Source: Ichthyophis bannanicus
Lineage: Eukaryota; Chordata; Amphibia; Gymnophiona; Ichthyophiidae
DNA: 64,000 nt
NCBI GenBank assembly: GCA_033557465.1
Contig: CM066031.1
Span: 1,666,378,800 to 1,666,442,799 of the forward strand
Direction of reading: 5' to 3'
Below the pieces are notes generated by a model. The model did no database searches. It was not told the origin of the DNA and worked only from the letters and a program-made list of their open reading frames with translations. Position numbers and translations under genes: made by a program. Positions 52,438 to 62,959 of the stretch are shown piece by piece (the first letter of the stretch is position 1; each line of letters starts with the position of its first letter).

Positions 52438-52893
52438 TGTATAGTGTCACTGAAAATTCTTATTGACTGTCCCAGCACTGTCCGGATAGTTTCCGGGTGG
52501 AACGTGAGCCTTCTGATACATACAGCAGCAATATTCAACCGTTACGAGGGTAAATTTATAACAGAGCGCCTATTTTAAGCCTATTTTATAAAAACAAGTA
52601 GGTGCCTAGTTTTCTTTATAATATACCAGCCTAAGTGGCAAAAATCAGGCATTAAGTTAAGGCGCAGGTATTTGCACATGCCCTGGCAGAGAAATGGTTT
52701 ATATTCGCCTAGAAGGATTTCTCCTTCCTTTTCTGACTTCTGTCCCAGAAACATCTTAAAGTAAAGTGTAAATGCCTAGGCCAAGATTGTCGAAGAGCAC
52801 ATGTAAATTACAGTATTTTATCATCTATGTGCATGTTTTGTGTGTTCCACCCATCGGCAAAGTACACACTAAGAAGCAAGATGCATATTTTTA
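52438..52893. other. No recognisable feature
   Basis: About 450 bases with no gene or repeat recognised. Confidence 0.45.
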
Positions 52894-52901
52894 CACTAGT
52901 C

Positions 52902-53276
52902 CAGTGGTTCCCAAATGGGGTCACATCGTCAGTGGATGGGGTCATAGAAACTTGGCATTGTCTCGACTTTCACTGTGACCTATGCCAAGTAGTGGCAGTC
53001 ACCATTCAGCATGTGGCCTGTCAGCCAGTGAACATTCATAGGCTCTTGTCCTCTCTTGTTAGACTGGAAACTCATACTGAGTACTGGGGTCTATAAGTAC
53101 ACACTGTACTCTGACACAAGGGACCCTGTGCTGCTGCTGTTGCCACTACTGTCGCTTTATATGAGTAGCGGTAGGGGAAAGAGGCTGGAGACGTCCTATT
53201 TTGATTTCATCTGGAGTCGCGTGAATTTTCGGTTGTTAAAATGGGGTCCTACAGGATAAAAGTTTGAAAAGCACTG
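52902..53276. mobile_element. hAT (Charlie-like) non-autonomous element, 375 bp
   Basis: The left end is cagtggttcccaaa (52902-52915). The right end, reversed, is cagtgcttttcaaa. These fit the CAGTGGTTCTCAA inverted ends of Charlie-type hAT elements. Flanking 8-mers are cactagtc (52894-52901) and ccctagtc (53277-53284), identical except one base: an 8-bp target duplication as hAT makes. No transposase. Confidence 0.78.
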
Positions 53277-53284
53277 CCCTAGTC

Positions 53285-53634
53285 ATTGTTTTACAAGAGG
53301 TCATTTATGCGCATATGGGGTCACATACGGATGTAAATGGCTACAATAACCCCCAGTTAGGTATGCACTTGGCCCCTAAATATATGCACCCCCTTATTAA
53401 ATTACCCTCTATACATATGGGCTATGCTGTTTAAGTTAGGACAGCTTTTTGGGGGGGCTGCGGATCCAGTTTGGAACCCCACGTGAGTTGTACATAAAGC
53501 TGTAGTGGTCAACACTCTATTCGTATATTCAGCATCACCGGTTCTAAGGATAGCAGCACTGAAGGAAGCTGTTTTAGAAGCCTTGTGTAAATGGCAATTT
53601 CAGAAAGGGCTCAGTTTATACGTAGATGTCCATA
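53285..53634. other. No recognisable feature
   Basis: About 350 bases, with a nine-G run near 53451. Nothing recognised. Confidence 0.45.
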
Positions 53635-53760
53635 TGAATAATGGTGCATGGACTTTTCCTCCAAAGCCTTGTCCAAACGCGTTTTTAAACCCAGCTGCTC
53701 TAACAACGTTTACTACATCCTCCAGTAATGAATTCCAGCGTTTGGTCCAAGCAGATCAAA
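53635..53760 (-). mobile_element. CR1-A fragment, minus strand
   Basis: Nearly the same as 8695-8810: tggacttttcctccaaagcc, ttgtccaaacgcgtttttaa, then ctacatcctccagtaatgaa. On the minus strand this is the end of the CR1 ORF (LDKFLEE region). About 125 bp. Confidence 0.78.
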
Positions 53761-54559
53761 AATCTTCAAGTGTACGAGGTATTCCCCCTTTCATAAACGG
53801 AATCCTCATGCATGGCCAAAAATGTCCATGTTGGGATTTACCGCTTCTCCCTGGCACATAAAGGGTTTTAAAAAAATGCTCTTTTTGGTCAACCTAAGAG
53901 TGGCTGAATGCAATCTGCTTCCTGAGATGAGAAATGAGCTGGCACCCCACCCCCCCAGGTATCGGGGCTGGTGCAAGGATATTGGGTAACCTAGCAAAAT
54001 TCTAGCTTTATGCTCCCCTGCACCAAGATTTTAATAATTAAATTTGGCAATCATGATCATCCCAACACTATCCCTCCCACAACAATCCTCACAATTTGAC
54101 AACCTACCTTTTAAATATTGAATTTTGTTTTGGATGTATGTGTGGGCCCACTCTTCCTGCAGGTACAAGTTTGTGCTATTGGCTCTCTAAATTACTACAT
54201 CACAGATATCGAAATAGAAACTCTATTCTAACAGAACACCTGGCCTCAGTTACAAATGCAAAACACAGGCAGACCCTCATCATGTATAGAATAAGTGACC
54301 ACAAGCTAAAAATAGAAATGTTGTTAAGTGCTGCATGTAGACAAAAATTAAACTGAAATCCCAAGAAGCCAGACTCTGGCTACATGAACTACAGAGATGT
54401 AGATACGTCTATCTGTACTGTGCAGGATATAAAGATAAAACATGTACATTTCAAAGACTAACATATTCCAGTCACTAAATTAAAAGTAAAATTACTTTTT
54501 CTATCTTGGTTACCTGGCCATTATAGTCTCTAATCTTGTTGACACCCGTCTGTGACACG

Positions 54560-55360
54560 GTCTTCACTTAACCCGCTTTCTAGAGTCTCCAGTCCATCTG
54601 ACACTTCTCTCCCCTCCCCGCCTGTCTTCTTCACTTCCTTCCACCTTTGACTGATCTTTTCCTTTCATTTTTCTTCTGTGTATTTAAGTCTCCATCAGCT
54701 CAAATTTCACTCCTTTTTAACATCTAGTCCTTCAATCTCTATTTTTACTTGATCTACCTACTACTTTTCAACCGTTAACTCAGCCCTCCCATTCCCATCT
54801 CTCCTTCCCCAGCCACTTATTCCCCAGCCTTTAACTAACTCTCACCCTTTCAATGTCTAGCACTTTTCCTCCATCCATCCAGTGTCTCCCACCCTTTTCT
54901 CACCCCATCCTTGTGTCCAGCATCTCCATATTCCCTACTTAATATCCAGCCTCTCCTCTCTCTCCCTACCTTCCCCCATGTCCAGCATCTCCTCTCTGTT
55001 TCCCTCTCCCTAACCCCCATGATCAGAACCTCCCCTCTCCTCTCTCTCTCTCTCTTCCCCTCATCCTCCATTTTCAGCATCTCCTCTCTCTATCCCCCTA
55101 CCCCATGTCTTGCATCTGCCTTATGTCCCATCCCGAGTCCATCATCTGCCCTCCTTTGAAAACATTCAGTTAACCTCCTACCCCTCCGTCCCTACCCTCC
55201 ATATCTCATCCACCCTGTGTCCACATCTGCTTTCTGCCCCTCATTCCCCCCATGCCCACCATCAGCTCTCTTCCCCTCACCACCATGTCCAGCATTTTTC
55301 CTCCATCCCCCATGCTCTTCCTACCCCATGTCCAGCATCTGCTATCTGCCCTCCTATCCA
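54560..55360 (+). repeat. C/T-rich degenerate minisatellite (copy B)
   Basis: Repeats of catgtccagcatctcctctc and related units from about 54840 to 55345, as in copy A at 34258-34800. It ends where the CR1 begins. Confidence 0.7.
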
Positions 55361-55364
55361 GGTA

Positions 55365-55998
55365 GCTAAACAGGTAGAAAAGGTGACTGTGAGATCCAGA
55401 AGGATATTTGGGTGTATAGGGAGAGAAATGGCCAGCAGAAAAACAGAGATGATAATGCCTCCATATAAGTCTCTGGTGTGACCTCAGTTGGAATATTGTG
55501 TGCAATTCTGGAGACCGCACCTTCAAAAGACTATAAACAGGTTGGAGTCGGTGCAGAGGGTGGCTACTAAAATGGTTAGTGGTCTTTGTTATGAATCATA
55601 TGAGGACAGACTTAAAGATCTTAATATGTATACTTTAGAGGAGAGGCGGGATAGGGGTGATATGATAGAAACATTTAAATACCTCTGTGGCATAAATGCA
55701 CAGAAGGAGAGCCTCTTTTGATTGAAAGCAAGCTCTGCTATGAGGGGACATAGGATGAGGATGAAAGGAGATAGACTCAGGAGTAATATATGGAAATACT
55801 GCTTTACGGAAAGAGTGGTAGATGCGTGGAATAGTCTCCCAGTGGAGGTGGTAGGAACGAGAACAGTATCTGAATTCAAAGAAGCATGGGACAAACACAG
55901 AAGATCTCTAGAGGAAAAAAGGGGACTGTTGTAGTATTGATATGGAAGGGCAGACTAGATAGGCCATGTGATCTTTTTCTGCCATCATGTTTCTATGT
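55365..55998 (+). mobile_element. CR1 LINE, 5'-truncated (subfamily B)
   Basis: Shortest of the three longer subfamily B copies. Starts at VAKQVEKVTVRSRRIFGCIG and ends with gggcagactagataggccat, gtgatctttttctgccatca and tgtttctatgt. Inserted at the end of the minisatellite of repeat copy B. Confidence 0.88.
55368..55934 (+). pseudogene. CR1-B polymerase C-terminus, broken
   Basis: Same frame throughout with stops: MASRKTEMIMPPYKSLV then a stop near 55480, LEYCVQFWRPHLQKTINRLE, VQRVATKMVSGLCYESYEDR, LEERRDRGDMIETFKYLCGI, a stop near 55720, then KASSAMRGHRMRMKGDRLRS and ERVVDAWNSLPVEVV. No frameshift, only two stops. Older than the copy at 35842. Confidence 0.85.
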
Positions 55999-56435
55999 CC
56001 CCTATCCCCAGTCTCCAGTCCTGTCAGCCCCGCCCCTCTACCACTGCAGCCTCCGCCACCACCACATCAGCGGCAATTAACACACAGAAAGCGTAGGAGG
56101 CTTTGCGACTCCTGCGCACTTCAAAGGCCCTTCTGATCTTGTCCACTGTGATGCGGAAAGTATGCATCAGAGGAAGGCGGGATCAGGAGAGCCTTCGCAG
56201 CATGCAGGAGTTGCAAACACTCTTGCCTGTGCCTTACTTTTTTCTTGCTGGCTGCATGCCGCCATTGCCGCAGCTGTGGCGGTGGCTGAGGGAGTCGATT
56301 GTCTTGACATGACTTATTTTTTTATAGGTAGGGTGAGGCAGCCTCATAAGGATGTTTTGGGGAATTTTTGCTGCTTCCAAAAATTCAACACCTGAAGCAG
56401 CCGCCTCACCCTGTGTAAGGAGAGAGCCGCCCCTG

Positions 56436-57780
56436 TGCCAGCCCTTTACAGGAGGGATTAAGAGAGTTATCCTCCTTAATTCCCAACCTTGACTTACCGG
56501 GGGTCATTGGTGGATAGTGGGAGCAGGAGTGATGCCCAATTGCTCCTGCTTAGCACGCAGTCGGCTCCCAAATTGTGCTAGGGTTTATCAAAGGTGGACC
56601 ATTTTCCGGAGAGGGACAATTGGGGGGAGAAGAATCAGGAAAAGTGTTACGGGGTGACTAGGGGGGGGATAAGAGTTGCCTGGGAAAGGGCCTTGGTTGT
56701 GCTTCTGGGGGGGGGGGGGTGGACGCTGCTTCAAGGAGAGGAGGCGGTTGGAAACTGGCTAGAAGCAGTGGGATCTGAGTGTGGCTTCGGGAGCGCCCGA
56801 GGTCGCGGCAGCAATCAGAAGCGGGACCTGATGTCTGCATTCATTGGCACTTACTCATGCCTGGGGGCAGGTGTAAATGCTGATACAGTGAGGTGTGGAT
56901 TCCCTATATGAAATGCCCCCACCATTGCCCCAGGGAAGGGAAGCCTGGTGAGCATTCCCACGTCTGAAAAAAGCTGGTTCTAAAATGGCATCGACACATA
57001 TAATCCAATCTGCACATCAGTGCTGCTTTTTAGACATGGGAATGTTTCTAAAAACAACTCCCCATAATGGGTAATGTTTCTTATTCAGCACAAGCAATAT
57101 TGCAGAAAATACTGATGTATAGATAACACCTAAGTCAGTGTTACTCAGATAGTATAACGATTCTTTGAACCTTTTTTAATAACCCCCATCCTCAGCAAAT
57201 CCACTATTCAATTGCTCATCAACAATGAAACCCACCCCCCAAGGATCGAAACCATAGGGAACAGTCTGAGGCCAACCGACTATACGTAAAATATTTAGAC
57301 GTCGATTGTGCTTTCTAAATATCAGTGTGTGTTTATTGATGTTTTTGTGGCTCAGTTAATATTGCCGAGTACCTTTTATGGTCGATACTTACGAATAGTT
57401 ACAAAACCAGTATGGCAGGATGCAAAGTAGCCAAGGGGAGGGGTGAGGGTTTTCCAGTGTTTATCCAACATACGCCTATTATCTTTGCATGAGGGCATTT
57501 TATCAAAAATCAGAACCCTACCTGTCATTTTGTGGATATAGCGGTGCATAACAATGTAACATCACAGGCTGCAATTACCGGTTTCCTAATTGTGCTTTTA
57601 TTTCTATATTTCCATAGCGTGGAATTTTCCTGACCAGGCAGCTATACTGCTTGATTTCTCTAACCCATTAAATAATCCTGCTTACAATCACTTCAAAAGA
57701 TAACACTGAATATGCTAAAAGCTGTATTCCTTTTTTTTCCTGAAGAAAGAACATAAATAGGTATAAACATCATGGTTTTC
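56436..57780. other. No recognisable feature
   Basis: About 1.3 kb, with a 13-G run near 56707. Open frames here are G-rich or A/T-rich and short. Nothing recognised. Confidence 0.45.
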
Positions 57781-57793
57781 CTTCTTTTCTTAG

Positions 57794-57847
57794 CTGCTCC
57801 TGGGACAGAAAGCAGAGAGGGAAGGAGAAATCCTTTGCATCTTCTAG
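57794..57847 (+). other. Candidate 54-bp host exon
   Basis: Preceded by a pyrimidine tract ending ccttcttttcttag (57780-57793) and followed by gtgagt (57848-57853), the consensus donor. 54 bp is a multiple of three. Frame 2 is open (CSWDRKQRGKEKSFASS) and so is frame 3; frame 1 ends at TAG. No family is recognised, and such patterns occur by chance; a low-confidence call. Confidence 0.25.
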
Positions 57848-57853
57848 GTGAGT

Positions 57854-58444
57854 ATTAACATTTTTTCTGTCTTATTACATTATGTATAAGGTATCTTGGG
57901 TATGTTGGGGTCCTTTTTTAGAAGCTCTATTTGTGATTAGCATGTTTGAAAATGCCCATTCAGATATACAACTCACTTCCACGCCCCAAGAACCATTGTA
58001 TAGCGCACCAAATTTACACATATCCAGTGCAGCACATCTGTGGCACACGGGGACATGACAGAGGCATTTTCTGGGCAGCAATAAAAAGATCCATGTGTAT
58101 CTCCAATTTCAGAATGGCGCCACGCGTTTAAAACTGCCGGTGAATGCGTCCATATCTATACCTGCCCCTTGGCACAAAGAAGAGTTTGAAAAATGCTTGT
58201 TTCAGCCAGCTTTCAACAATAAGGACAGCAGGGGCATTCCCTTTTGTCACCAAAATAAGAATTTCCCCCTCATAGAAGGATAGCAGATAAAAATAAAGGC
58301 CCCGTTGCAAAGTGCCGTGGTGCTACACGTCTCTGTTTCTAAAATGGCAGTCCTTGACACAGGACCATACCAAGCTAGAAATGCACCCTGTGCAACTAAC
58401 GAATCTGGTGTCCCCCTCTGCCTCAACCACATGCAGGAACTCAC
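57854..58444. other. No recognisable feature
   Basis: About 590 bases. No gene or repeat recognised. Confidence 0.45.
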
Positions 58445-58811
58445 TCTTTCTCCATGAACAAGCAGGAAATAAGTCCTCATGTATGGGTGACGTCATCAAA
58501 TGAGCTCCATACAGGAACGCTCCCCAGCTTCCAATGGAAGCTTTGGGAGATACACTGCACATGCGCGCCTGTCTTCCCGCCTGCCGCAGTGTCATCTTCT
58601 CCAGTCTTTTTTCCACAGAACCCCTAGGACTTGTTCCTGCATTCCAGAAAAAAGTTTTCTTCTTGACCCTTGTGGACTGTTTTTTTCTGCTTTCCTTCTG
58701 CCTGTCGCCAGCTCAGTCAGTCTCAACCGATTTAGGGTTTTGTTTTATTTTTCTCTTTCGCTTTTTGGTGTTTTTGTCCCCTTTAGGGCTGTTTTCCCAC
58801 CGTGGAAATAG

Positions 58812-60230
58812 TTGCTGCAGCAGTATTTTCAACATGTTAAGCTAGCTAGTAGCTTCAAGAAATGCACCAAGTATGGCAGGACTATCTCAGTCACCGACCA
58901 CCACAACTGGTGCTTACAATGCCTTGGACCCCATCTTCAGCCTGTGGTCTGCAATCTGTACCTGCAGATGACACAATGGGGACTGAAGGGTTGGGAAAAA
59001 TGTGAGTCTTCTTTGGTCATAAGATTCAGCATCCTCTGCCCCGGCCCCGATGTCAGCGTCTTCCAAGGTTTTTGCTGAGGCATCCACGGGGAGGGAACTC
59101 TGTGCCCAGTCAGAGCCAGGGGGATCAAGCAGCGAGGGGAGACTCTCTGATGAGATCCCGTCCGTATCAAAGGACAAGCACCAGGAGAAAGTTTGGGTGC
59201 ATCATCATCATCACAGCTGCTTCTCTGGGAGCAGCCAGCCAAGGTTCCTCGGCAGGAGGAATCAACCCCCAGAACAGAGAAGTTGACCCCTATTGCCCAG
59301 GAGCGCAGCCGGTTCTCTCCTGATGTACTATTCATCGTGGAGCCCCTGCCCGAGGTGTTGATGCAAGTGACCGCGGCTGTGACACAGGCCCCCTGTCAGG
59401 TGGTGGTTCTGGAGGAACCCCTTTCAGCCCTCAAAGCTCACTTGGCAGAAGTTCTAGCCTTGCAAAGCATAGGCTTTGTAGTGCCGGTGTCATCATCACT
59501 TCACTCCGCTCAGCCTTTTCTGGAGACCCATGCCCTGGGTGCATCGGGTAGGAGTTCGGAATCGACACCAGTTCCAACGGCTATCTCCCTGTCCAAATTC
59601 ATGGTGCGTGGAGCCTATGATGCTTTCAAGACTGCTGGCAGAATAACAGCGGTAAGCATCAGTGCCTACCAGCTGACATGGCTGCAGTCCTCTGACTTGA
59701 AACAGTGGCTCCAGGACAAGTTAGCCAAAGTTCCCTGCTGGGGTGAGAACTTCTTCGGGAAGCTGGTGAAGGAGAAGGCAGAGGAGCTTGAGAAGGAGCA
59801 TATGACCCTCTATGCTCTCAAGAGAAGACTGCGGATCCCTCATGGAAAAAACATTAAGGTAAAAAGGCCTTCTACCGATGCCTGGCCCGCTATTACCCGG
59901 CGCAGCCAAAGGTGCTGGTTCATTGCCAGCAGCGGAAGGAGAAAGCTCTTAAGGCTCAGCCAGCCCGGCAGCCCAAGCCGGGGGCAGACTTTTTACAGGT
60001 TCCTCAGGAGCATAGCCAGCTGGCTACTGTCCGCCAGGTTATGTGCTTAGGTAGGGGGCAGTTCGTCCACTTCACACATAGGTGGCCCCTCATTGCCTTG
60101 GATGCTTGGGTGTTGCAGATTGTCCAGAGCAGATGTCTGCTGCACCTCACCCAGCTGCTGCCTCCATACACCCCAGGGGAGTACTCCATGGATCCCTTGA
60201 ACTGGAGCCTGCTATAGGAATAAATCTACA
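58812..60230 (+). pseudogene. DIRS gag-like ORF, largely open
   Basis: 58812-59078 carries FKKCTKYGRTISVTDHHN then WCLQCLG, the N-terminal Cys/His cluster of DIRS gag; the second cysteine of the first Cys-x2-Cys reads Tyr. 59193-60050 is open for 285 codons: LSKFMVRGAYDAFKTAGRIT, AYQLTWLQSSDLKQWLQDKL, GENFFGKLVKEKAEELEKEH and a basic tail. This is the longest gag-like frame in the window. Frames shift near 59190 and 59950. The late part (60050-60230) reads GEYSMDPLNWSLL just before the polymerase. Confidence 0.75.
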
Positions 60231-60282
60231 CCCTGTTAGCTGACCTAGCTATTTAACTGGTTCCTCCAGCTCAGTTCAGACA

Positions 60283-60665
60283 GGGCTTCTGTTTCAGATA
60301 CTTCCTGGTTCCCAAGAAGACCGGCAGGTTCAGGCCCATCCTAGATCTGCAAAACCTAAACCAGTTCTTGGTGTGCAAGAAGTTCAAAATGGTCTCGATG
60401 TGGATGCTCTCCTGAACCTTCTACAGGACGATTGGCTATGCTCCTTGGATCTAAAGGATGAGTACATACATAGCCTGATCCACCCAAATCATAGACAGTA
60501 TCTACAGTTCATGTTAGGAGGCTAGCACTATCAATACAGAGTATTTCCCTTCAGGCTGGCCTCAGTTCCACGGGTCTTCATGAAGTGCCTGGTGGTCATT
60601 GCCGCCTACCTCCATCGGGTATTTGTCTTCTCATGCCTGGAAGGCTGGCTTATCAAGGGTCCCAC
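60283..60665 (+). pseudogene. DIRS reverse transcriptase fragment
   Basis: FRYFLVPKKTGRFRPILDLQN then LNQFLVCKKFKMVSM (60294-60400) are the fingers motifs, better kept than in copy a. A frame change follows, then HRVFVFSCLEGWLIKG at 60616-60663, where the YLDD box has become CLEG. The active site is therefore lost. The domain is cut by the L2 insertion. Confidence 0.82.
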
Positions 60666-60670
60666 ACTGG

Positions 60671-60985
60671 AGAAGGGCACAGATAGAAGCTATTTGCCTG
60701 AAGAGCGGAGTTCCCAAGGAAAATAGCTTCTATCTGTGCTCTTTTCTTCTATTGCTAACTCCAGACTTCGCTCATTTCACCTTGCTGCTCCTTATGCCTG
60801 GGAAAAACTACCTGAGTCTGTATGTCAGGCGCCTTTCTGGCCCTTTTCAAATCCAAGCTGAAAATGCACCTCTTCACTGTCACTTTCAGATTTTGACTTA
60901 TCTGGTCTCCTTTGTGTTTCCTTACCATTCCCCCTAGATTTATCCTGTGTCTCAGTGTGGTACTCGCCCAGCTGATATGGGCCGC
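60671..60985. mobile_element. L2 fragment with 5' inversion (twin priming)
   Basis: 60671-60720 is L2 sequence on the minus strand (agaagggcacagatagaagc, then gaagagcggagttccc), as in the minus L2 at 26661-26705. 60721-60985 is the adjacent L2 sequence on the plus strand (ctatctgtgctcttttcttc; ACTCCAGACTTCGCTCATTT). The two share a 26-bp arm (60670-60695 and 60721-60746) complementary at 24 positions, forming a hairpin with a 25-base loop. This is the signature of twin-primed LINE insertion. Confidence 0.7.
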
Positions 60986-61586
60986 ATCCAAGCTGCTGGA
61001 CTCGTGTCCCCTGAAATTCATGACATGGAAAGTCCTTTCGGTGGCGGTTAGACACATTAGTGAGCTCCAAGCCTTGATGGCTCAACCGACATACACCAGG
61101 TTTCACCAGAACAGAGTGGTTCTCCGCATGCACACACGCTTTCTGCCAAAGGTGGTCTTTGTGTTCCTCCTCAGCCAGTCAGTAGTCTTGCCGACTTTCT
61201 CCCCCCAGCCTCACGCCAACCAGGGTGAGGTGGAGTTGCATACCTTGGACTGCAAGCTGGCTCTGGCGTTCTACCTGGAGCACATGAAGGCTCACCACCA
61301 GTCCACCCAGCTGTTCGTTTCCTTCGATCCCAGTAAACTGGGTGCCACTATCTCGAAGTGCACACTATCCCTTTGGCTGGTGGACTGCATCACTCATGCT
61401 CATTCCCGGGCTGGGTTGACCCTTGAAGATCATGCCACGGCTCACTTCCAAGCTATGGCTGCATCAGTGGCCATCCTCTGCTCGGTTTCTGCCAAGGAAA
61501 TCTGCAAGGCTTCTATGTGGTCTTCAGTCCATACCTTTGCAGCCCACTATTTTCTGGATGGGGATTCACAAGTATTCTTAACGTGA
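60986..61586 (+). pseudogene. DIRS tyrosine recombinase, catalytic motif damaged
   Basis: About 200 open codons: DSCPLKFMTWKVLSVAVRHI, ELQALMAQPTYTRFHQNRVV, LPKVVFVFLLSQSVVLPTF, HTLDCKLALAFYLEHMKA, LFVSFDPSKLGATISKCTLS and ITHAHSRAGLTLEDH. Where copy a reads AHYVRAMATS, this copy reads AHFQAMAAS: one residue is missing and the arginine of His-x-x-Arg is Gln. MWSSVHTFAAHYFLD keeps the tyrosine. So the frame is open but the enzyme should be inactive. Confidence 0.85.
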
Positions 61587-61595
61587 GCCTTAGAA

Positions 61596-62214
61596 TTTTG
61601 ATGTACCTTAACTTGCAATAACTGCACGAGGGCTAATGGCTACTCCGAGGTGCGTGATAGCAGTCCATATTGCTTCCAAGGTAAACTGGGCTGGTCACTG
61701 TAGAGCAAAGGAAAAAGTTGAAAAACTGCTCAGCATCTGTTACCTCAGGAAAGACTGTGGAATACATGGAATACAGTCCGATGGCTCCTCTAGCCGCCGC
61801 AGGTGAACTTCCGCTCTGAGGCGCAGTGCTCCTTCCAGCTGACTTCTAGGGGTAGAGCAAACCTCTGCGTCACTTCCAGCAGGTATCCCCAGCAGGGAAG
61901 CAAGGACTCCAGTATCAGGAGATCCAACGTCTACTAACCCAACTGGACTTGCACATCTTGGATCCTCTAAGATATCCCCCACACACATTTACATCTGCTA
62001 TTTGGCGCACATAAAATTTTCAAAGAAATTTACACAAGTACTCTTGAAAATCCAAAAGTTGATTCCTAGGTCCAGACCCTGTCCTGGGAATGCCTCTTTG
62101 CACTGCAAGTAAATGTGCAAAATTGCATTATGGGCATACTCCTACCTGCATAACTCCAAGTAACTTTACAACAACCATTTGTACACATAAGTCTACTACG
62201 ACTAATAATTTTTG
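61596..62214. other. No recognisable feature
   Basis: About 620 bases. No gene or repeat recognised. Confidence 0.45.
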
Positions 62215-62310
62215 TAGTGCTACTAGGCTAATGCAGCACTGTATGCTTACACATTAAAGACAATCCTTGCTCTACAGAGCTCACAACCTATTCAAGACAG
62301 ACAAACAGAA
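62215..62310 (-). mobile_element. L2-type 3' tail fragment, minus strand
   Basis: tgtagtgctactaggctaat, then gcagcactgtatgcttacac and ctctacagagctcacaacct match the 3' tail of the minus L2 at 26355-26440. About 95 bp. Confidence 0.55.
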
Positions 62311-62460
62311 ATTTGGACAGCCTGGAGATGCACCCGATTTTGCTCCCATGGTGGCTAGACGGCCCCGCAGGAGCAGAATCGCGGCATAGTGGCTGGACAT
62401 CTAGGATGTGCCCCAATTCAGGCGCTCCAGACGTCTAATCACATTCCCGGCTAGCTCAGC

Positions 62461-62530
62461 TGGCTCCTGCATGGAGCCGCAGTTCCCTGGCATCATGTTG
62501 CCATGGCACCGCAGCTCCATGCAGGAGCCA
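62461..62530. repeat. Perfect 17-bp inverted repeat
   Basis: tggctcctgcatggagc (62461-62477) pairs exactly with gctccatgcaggagcca (62514-62530) across a 36-base loop. G/C-rich. Origin unknown. Confidence 0.8.
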
Positions 62531-62677
62531 CGATCCCCGGCAGACCCCGACTTCACCCTTTTCCGGCTACCCAATCCACAATCGGCCCTGCCATGGCCAG
62601 GGTCGGGCTGTGGGAATCCCCCTGCACCCCCTCATCTTTCTTTCCGGGCCTGTCCTTCCCATCATCCTCCATCTAAT

Positions 62678-62712
62678 GGGACTTATTCCACCTCCAAGGT
62701 GGAATAAGTCCC
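62678..62712. repeat. Perfect 15-bp hairpin
   Basis: gggacttattccacc (62678-62692) and ggtggaataagtccc (62698-62712) with a 5-base loop. No T run or gene end beside it. Confidence 0.85.
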
Positions 62713-62897
62713 CCATCCAATCTGCCAACCCTGGATGTACAAGGCCAACCTCTGAATTGTCCCTGTATGTCTGGGGTCAGGGCACAGCCCATTCCCCACC
62801 CTCGCTTCTCCCCAGCCCGCTGCCTCCCACCTACGAACAGAGCTCCCCGCACAACGGAGATCGACATGCGAGGAACTCTGCCTTGGGAATTGCAACC

Positions 62898-62954
62898 CTG
62901 GCGTTTAGCAGGGTAGACGTCCAGATCGGATATCCAGCCCCCGCTAAACGCCAG
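62898..62954. repeat. Perfect 12-bp inverted repeat
   Basis: ctggcgtttagc (62898-62909) and gctaaacgccag (62943-62954), 33-base spacer that itself contains gg/cc-rich complementary ends. Resembles a short foldback element. Confidence 0.75.
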
Positions 62955-62959
62955 TCTGA

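Larger units (their letters stand above)
53930..56435 (+). repeat. Interspersed repeat copy B, split by a CR1
   Basis: Shares ordered segments with copy A: 54299-54390 (cacaagctaaaaatagaaat, aaattaaactgaaatcccaa, gaagccagactct), 54450-54545 (cattccagtcactaaattaa, ctggccattatagtctctaa) and the C/T-rich minisatellite 54560-55360. Here the hAT-like insertion is missing, which gives the pre-insertion state of copy A. A CR1 sits at 55365-55998. The right end is gccgcccctg (56426-56435), the inverted complement of copy A's left end. The left boundary is uncertain. Confidence 0.55.
58445..61595 (+). mobile_element. DIRS retrotransposon copy e, internally deleted
   Basis: The left end at about 58445 (ctttctccatgaacaagcag, gaaataagtcctcatgtatg) is complementary to the copy a internal region at 4209-4255, so both are one family. 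Gag-like ORF 58812-60230, reverse transcriptase 60283-60665, then a jump to the recombinase at about 60986 through a twin-primed L2 insertion. RNase H and most of the polymerase are lost. The recombinase ends at 61586 and no right repeat follows. It ends where DIRS similarity stops. Confidence 0.82.

Noticed and set aside
54850..55526. Open frames in C/T-rich DNA on both strands
   Set aside because: Same minisatellite family and an antisense CR1 shadow.
56700..56722. G run as a quadruplex-forming regulatory site
   Set aside because: A single homopolymer run, likely slippage; not spaced G tracts.
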